This document shows, one piece after another, positions 5,426 to 9,434 of a stretch of 9,434 bases of DNA. Below the pieces are notes generated by a model that saw nothing but the letters and a program-made list of their open reading frames with translations, ran no database searches and was not told the origin of the DNA. Positions within the stretch are counted from its first letter, which is position 1. Every line of letters begins with the position of its first letter. Origin of the DNA: Deltaproteobacteria bacterium (GTDB lineage Bacteria > Myxococcota_A > Polyangia > Polyangiales > Houyiibacteriaceae). The translations under genes and the position numbers were made by a program. The DNA lies in contig JAFDFW010000116.1 of assembly GCA_019309605.1 (NCBI GenBank), positions 1 through 9,434 on the forward strand, read 5' to 3'.

Positions 5426-6602
5426 CCGGCTGATAAAAGGTTGCAGTGACCAAGCAAAACCTCCTCGTCGTCGATGCCGATCCCCGTAGTCTCCGTGTGC
5501 TCGAGGTGAGCCTCCGGAACGCGGGCTACAATGTGGCCGGGTGTCCCAGCGTGGGGAAGGCGCTGGAGATTCTGCACGCCAACAAACCGGACCTGATTCT
5601 CTCTGACACCACCTTCAGCGACCTGAACGGTTTCGAGTTCGTCGAGCAGCTGCGGCAGAATTCCGAATGGTTACACATTCCTTTCATGTTTCTGTCGAGC
5701 GACGGGTCGATTGAAAGCAAGATCCGTGGGCTCGAGCTCGGCGTCGAGGATTATCTCACCAAACCGATCTACATTCGGGAGGTGGTCGCGCGGGTTGGCA
5801 TCGAGCTCGCGCGGCAGGCGCGCGCGGGCCTTGCGCATAAGAGCACCGACGCGAGGACGCGGTTCAGTGGTTCGCTTTCCGAGATGAGCGTGGTCGATCT
5901 GTTACAGACGATCGACGTGAGCCGGAAGTCCGGTGTGCTCACCCTCGTTTCTACCGATGGGCAGGCGGGGATGATCTCCTTTGATTCGGGTGCGGTGATC
6001 AACGCCACCGTCGAGGAATTGGTCGGCGAGGATGCGGTCTACCGGCATTTGCTTTGGCGTGACGGCACCTTCGACCTCGAGTTCCGACGCGTAAGCTTGA
6101 GTGAGCGCACCGTCCACCGAACGACGCAAGCGCTCTTGATGGAAGGGATGCGCAGGCTCGACGAGTGGAGCCGTTTGTCGGAGCTCCTTCCATCATTCGA
6201 TACGGTGCTCGAAGTCGACGCTCAGATGCTTCGAGAGCGGCTTCGGGACATGCCGGACGACCAGAATGACATGGTACGGCTGATCGACGGGCAGCGAACC
6301 GTCGATGAGGTCCTTCGCGAGCATGGCGGAGACCACGTCGACGCCCTTCGAAAGGTTGTGGACCTCTACTTCGAGGGGATGGTTCGCGAGGTCGGCCGAA
6401 TCCAGGACAGCATTCCGATCCTGACCGAGGTCTCCGTTCGGTCCTCAGCGCCGCCTCCCAAGGAGGGGATCAACACGATTCCAGGGCCGGCCGGGTTGTC
6501 GGTTGAAGGGCTTTCGGTGCCGGGCGCGCCGCGGCTGCCCGCCCTGGAGCGATCGTCGACGTCGGTGACCGCGCCAGAAATGGCCGCGGTGTCAGGGACG
6601 GG

Positions 6603-6674
6603 GTCAGTGCCAGTGTCAGCGTCGGTGCCAGCGCCAGCGTCGGTGCCAGCGCCAGCGTCGGTGCCAGCGTCAGC
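6603..6674 (+). repeat. 18-bp coding tandem repeat (SVPAPA)
   Basis: Four copies of an 18-base unit, of form GTCGGTGCCAGCGCCAGC, run from 6603; the copies at 6621 and 6639 are identical, that at 6657 differs by one base and the first is degenerate. They encode SVPAPA-like repeats in the cytoplasmic linker. On the opposite strand the unit reads GCTGGC-GCTGGC-ACCGAC, the same hexamer family as at 1303-1365 and 7329-7478 but inverted. Confidence 0.85.
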
Positions 6675-7328
6675 GTGGGTGCCCGCGTCCGTGCCTCCCT
6701 CGGATATGCAGTCGACGCCGGTTTCTCTTCCCTCTCCCGCAATGGGGGACGAAGTGGCTCTGGAGCATGAAGTCACCAAGCCTTCCGGATCGCCGACCGT
6801 TCTCGCGTCGCCGACCGACTCGCCACCTGAGGCCGACTCGGGGTGGCAGCCTGCGCCGCCACCGGCTCGTCCGCGCCGAGATACGCCCGCGGGTTTTCAG
6901 GCAGTGCGACCCGAAAGCTCGATGTATGCGGGTGGTACGATCTTGAACTGGGCGGGGCGCATTCCGACCCCGAAGTCGAGGAAGCGATCGTTGCGATCGA
7001 TTCCGACCCGCCGCCGGGGCCGTTCGTCCGCTCGACGCCTCCGAGCGACCGCCCGATCGACGAGGCGGTGGCGCGAGGCAACGAGCCGCACCGCGATGCC
7101 GTCGTCGACTACCACGAGCCACCCGACGTCGACCCACCCCCGCTGACGTACGAACAGGTGTTCGAGAAGGAGGCGCCAGAAGCCAGTATCCGCGCGCCCC
7201 GTGCTGTGCAGACGAGGTCCATCGCCGCCGAGGGTCCCGCAAAGCCAACGATGCTGCCATGGGCGCTTCTGGTGTTGGCGATCGGCTGTGGCGTGGCCGC
7301 GGTTGCGTACTTGATGTCGTCGGGGGGC

Positions 7329-7478
7329 ACGGACACCGGCACAGTCGCCAACACCATTGCCGACACCGACACTGGCGCTGACACGGCCACCGACACCGTC
7401 GCTGGCGCTGGCGCTGACACTGGCACTGGCACTGACACTGGCGCTGGCGCTGGCGCTGGCGCTGGCGCTGGCGCTGGC
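7329..7478 (+). repeat. GRCRCT-type hexanucleotide repeat in coding sequence
   Basis: The segment after the membrane helix is built from hexamers of the kind GGCGCT, GGCACT and GACACT; the block 7440-7475 is six perfect GGCGCT units. It encodes a Thr/Asp/Gly/Ala linker ending in a run of Gly-Ala. Since the unit is two codons, length changes keep the frame. It has the same orientation as the intergenic tract at 1303-1365. Confidence 0.88.
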
Positions 7479-8011
7479 CCCGACACCGATCCGGCTCCGG
7501 ACACCGACCCGGCCCCCGCCCCGGATACTGAGCCCGCCCCTGCTCCGAATCCCAACGCCATCTACCCCGAGACCGGCGCCGTCGATACCTATGAGGCGCA
7601 ACTCGCTCTTGCTCGTCGATTGAAGCGGGGTTCGCGCGCTACGGCGGCCTACCGGCGGGCGATCGAGCTCAATCCGGAGGGGAGCCCCGCCTTGGCTGAG
7701 CTCGCGCGCTTGATGTTGGCGCGAAACCACACGCGTGAGGCGGCTGAGCTCGCAGAGCGCGCTACGGCGGTCGATCCGGCGAGCGCGTTGGCCTGGGTCA
7801 CGCTGGGCGCGGCACGGCAGATGCGAGGTGATCGGCAAGGTGCGCGCCACGCGTACCAAAACTGTGTGAAGCTCGGCAAGGGCCGATACGTATCGGAATG
7901 CCGCGCCATGCTGCGCTGACGGAACGATTCCCGCACAAGTTTCGAGGAAAACCGCCCGTCCTGCTAAGCTGGCCGGATGATGCGGGGGGCCGCCTGAATC
8001 GATCAGAGCCA

Positions 8012-9028
8012 GTGGGGATTGCCGTCGTCGGAGCCGGTGGTTGGGGCAAGAATCACGTTCGCAACTACGCGGCCATCCCTGAGGCGGATCTCCGCTACGT
8101 GTGCGATCGCGACGACGCGATTCGAAACACGATGGCCGTGCTCTATCCGAGCGTTTCAGTGGTCACGGACCTACAGGTCGTCCTCGACGATCCATCCGTT
8201 TCGGCGATCGTGGTGGCTACTCACGCCCCCTCCCACTTCGCGCTGGCGGAAGCCGCTTTGCGCGCCGGTCGGGACGTCTTCGTGGAAAAGCCGCTGTGCC
8301 TCTCCGGGGCCCAGGCGGCCACTCTTTGCACGCTTGCCGAGCAGGGTGGCCGGATCCTCATGGTCGGTCACTTGCTCCTCTATCACCCGGCCGTTGAGCG
8401 CCTCAAAGGTCTGATCGACGACGGCGAGCTCGGCGACGTCCTCTATGTCTACGCGCAACGCCTCAACCTCGGCGTGGTTCGCCGCGAGGAGAACGCGTGG
8501 TGGTCGCTCGCACCGCACGACATTTCGGTCGCCAATTATCTCTTGGGAGCATCTCCTCAAGCCGTGAGTGCGACGGGCTCGTCGTACCTTCAGACGGAGC
8601 GCGGAATCGAAGACGTGGTGTTTGCGACGCTCCACTATCCCGGCGGTCGCATGGCGCACGTCCACGTGAGCTGGCTCGATCCACACAAGAAGCGAAAATT
8701 GACCGTGGTCGGTGACCGAAAGATGGCAGTCTTCGACGACACGTCGCCCGATCAGAAGCTCGCCGTGTTCGACAAAGGCGTCGAACCGCCAGCGACCCTC
8801 AGCTACGAAGAAGGGGTTCGCATTCGCACTGGCGACATTCTCATCCCGGCGCTCAAGATGGCCGAGCCATTGCGCCGGGAGTGCCTGGCGTTTCTCGACG
8901 CCGTTCGGACCCGGAAAGCGCCGGTTGCCGACGGGCGATCCGGTCTTCACGTCGTTCAGACGCTCGAAGGCGGTTCGGTATCGTTGGCGCAGGGAGGCGC
9001 GCGCATCGAGCTCGCCGGGGGGCGGTGA
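8012..9028 (+). CDS. Gfo/Idh/MocA-family sugar-nucleotide dehydrogenase (WbpB/WlbA-like)
   Basis: The NAD(P)-dependent oxidoreductase shows a Rossmann start VGIAVVGAGGWGKNHVRNYA (nucleotide loop 7-12, counting from GTG 8012), the family motif V-E-K-P (91-94) with catalytic-type K93, GHLLLYHPAV (119-128), and SLAPHDISVANYLLG (165-179) where H169 is the likely acid-base histidine. Length from this start is 338, normal for the family. With the overlapping acetyltransferase it fits 3-dehydrogenation of a UDP-GlcNAcA-type substrate ahead of amination and acetylation, as in WbpB/WbpE/WbpD; the exact substrate is inferred. The frame is open back to an ATG at 7898, but that overlaps the previous gene and adds no family sequence. 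Another option is ATG 7977/7980, which would join this frame if the G6 run at 7984-7989 had one more G. The stop overlaps the next ATG (TGATG). Confidence 0.85.
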   Translation: MGIAVVGAGGWGKNHVRNYAAIPEADLRYVCDRDDAIRNTMAVLYPSVSVVTDLQVVLDDPSVSAIVVATHAPSHFALAEAALRAGRDVFVEKPLCLSGAQAATLCTLAEQGGRILMVGHLLLYHPAVERLKGLIDDGELGDVLYVYAQRLNLGVVRREENAWWSLAPHDISVANYLLGASPQAVSATGSSYLQTERGIEDVVFATLHYPGGRMAHVHVSWLDPHKKRKLTVVGDRKMAVFDDTSPDQKLAVFDKGVEPPATLSYEEGVRIRTGDILIPALKMAEPLRRECLAFLDAVRTRKAPVADGRSGLHVVQTLEGGSVSLAQGGARIELAGGR

Positions 9029-9434
9029 TGAGCGCGCCTGTCATTCACGAGACGGCAGTCGTCGATGATGGCGCGCAGGTCGGTGCCGGGACACGCATCT
9101 GGCATTTTACTCACGTGTCCAGCGGATCGAAGATAGGTGCCGACTGCGTTCTCGGACAGAACGTCTTCGTTGGACCGGGCGTGGAAATCGGCGATGGCGT
9201 GAAGATCCAAAACAACGTGTCGGTGTATGCCGGGGTCACCATCGCGGACGACGTGTTTCTTGGACCGAGTTGCGTGTTCACCAATGTGTTGACGCCACGT
9301 GCGCACGTCGAGCGCAAAAAGGAGTTTGCACCTACGCCGGTGGGACGGGGCGTCACCGTCGGCGCCAACGCGACCATCGTGTGCGGACACTCGCTCGGGG
9401 AGTACGCGCTGATCGGGGCGGGCAGCGTGGTCAC
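9028..9434 (+). CDS. WbpD/WlbB-like N-acetyltransferase, 3' end beyond window
   Basis: The first 135 codons of a left-handed beta-helix acyltransferase are present. Hexapeptide-repeat turns are clear (AQVGAGTRIWHFTHV, SKIGADCVLGQNVFVG, VEIGDGVKIQNNVSVYAGV), followed by family blocks DDVFLGPSCVFTNVLTPRA and VTVGANATIVCGHSLGEYAL. These match the group that N-acetylates the 3-amino group of UDP-2-acetamido-3-amino-uronic acids or related sugars, using acetyl-CoA in the cytoplasm, typically as a trimer. About 50-60 residues are expected past the right edge. ATG 9028 overlaps the dehydrogenase stop, implying translational coupling and a shared pathway. An aminotransferase of the WbpE/DegT type would be the expected next gene. 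Family confident; precise sugar unknown. Confidence 0.9.
   Translation, partial: MSAPVIHETAVVDDGAQVGAGTRIWHFTHVSSGSKIGADCVLGQNVFVGPGVEIGDGVKIQNNVSVYAGVTIADDVFLGPSCVFTNVLTPRAHVERKKEFAPTPVGRGVTVGANATIVCGHSLGEYALIGAGSVV

Larger units (their letters stand above)
5446..7919 (+). pseudogene. Receiver-PATAN-TM-TPR signalling protein, split by a one-base frameshift
   Basis: Two frames join into one protein of about 824 residues. GTG 5446 follows AAAAGG and opens a CheY-like receiver (1-120; D10, D12, phospho-acceptor D54, S84/S85, K106 in YLTKP). Residues about 138-240 match PATAN/DUF4388, a module frequent in predatory and gliding deltaproteobacteria (RFSGSLSEMSVVDLLQTI, KSGVLTLVST, ISFDSGAVINA). 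A helical segment (about 245-320) and a Pro/Ser/Val-rich linker follow. The first frame alone would end at 7146. From 6957 the second frame fits: acidic SDPEVEEAIVAIDSDPPPG, a membrane helix MLPWALLVLAIGCGVAAVAYL (about 603-623), a Thr/Asp/Gly/Ala repeat linker, and a TPR-like C-terminus (AAYRRAIELNPEGS, AAELAERATAVDPASA). The shift is best placed in the G run 6954-6957, where one extra G restores the frame. Basic residues before the helix and acidic ones after it predict a periplasmic TPR tail. A sequencing error or a true mutation could explain the break. Confidence 0.8.

Noticed and set aside
6940..6965. Programmed -1 frameshift site as the main explanation
   Set aside because: No X-XXY-YYZ heptamer in the right phase; a single-base indel in the G run is simpler.
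6897..7859. Minus-strand frame of 320 codons
   Set aside because: Antisense to the TM-TPR part of the receiver-PATAN gene; repetitive Ser/Ala/Val reading of the same repeat and no recognisable domain.
8171..8950. Minus-strand frame of 259 codons
   Set aside because: Antisense to the strongly supported dehydrogenase.
1..9434. tRNA, rRNA, insertion sequences or attachment sites
   Set aside because: No cloverleaf, transposase or terminal inverted repeats with target duplications were seen.

Overview
The window is high-GC bacterial DNA, most likely from a myxobacterium (Myxococcota, formerly Deltaproteobacteria). Four things point there: short lipoproteins with Gly/Ser/Ala linkers followed by Cys-rich modules, a receiver-PATAN (DUF4388) protein, an IPT/TIG lipoprotein, and Pro/Ala/Thr/Asp-rich low-complexity linkers. 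This is a judgement from gene content; no rRNA or other strict phylogenetic marker except rpsO is present.

Layout. (1) 1-1282, minus strand: the classic rpsO-pnp operon, with a good sigma-70-type promoter (TTGACG-17-CATATT), intact rpsO (S15), an intergenic region with several hairpins, and a pnp gene that lacks about 80 codons near its 5' end and changes frame at the joint. Pnp continues past the left edge. (2) 1303-1365: a ten-unit GGCRCT hexanucleotide tract just upstream of that promoter. (3) 1452-1850, plus strand: a small Cys-rich lipoprotein. (4) 1877-4690, minus strand: a LytS-type sensor kinase and a LytTR response regulator (ATGA overlap), followed 49 bases later by a META-domain lipoprotein, probably one operon. 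(5) 4720-5352: two convergent small lipoproteins, one Cys-rich and one with an IPT/TIG fold. (6) 5446-7919, plus strand: a large protein joining a CheY-like receiver and PATAN domain to a transmembrane helix and a TPR-like tail that should be periplasmic. It is broken by a one-base frameshift at a G run. (7) 8012 to the right edge, plus strand: a Gfo/Idh/MocA sugar-nucleotide dehydrogenase overlapping a left-handed beta-helix N-acetyltransferase, a WbpB/WbpD-like pair expected in synthesis of acetamido-uronic sugars for surface polysaccharide.

How the parts relate. LytSR-type systems sense envelope or membrane state, and the linked META lipoprotein is a plausible envelope output. The receiver-PATAN-TM-TPR protein is a second signalling component that would cross the membrane in the unusual direction, from cytoplasmic receiver to periplasmic tail. 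The most notable non-genic signal is one hexanucleotide family that appears next to the rpsO promoter and twice, in opposite orientations, inside the receiver-PATAN gene. Three places (pnp, the receiver gene at 6954-6957, and possibly the dehydrogenase start at 7984-7989) look like indels. This raises the question of assembly or base-calling error, so the damage should not be taken as biological without read support.
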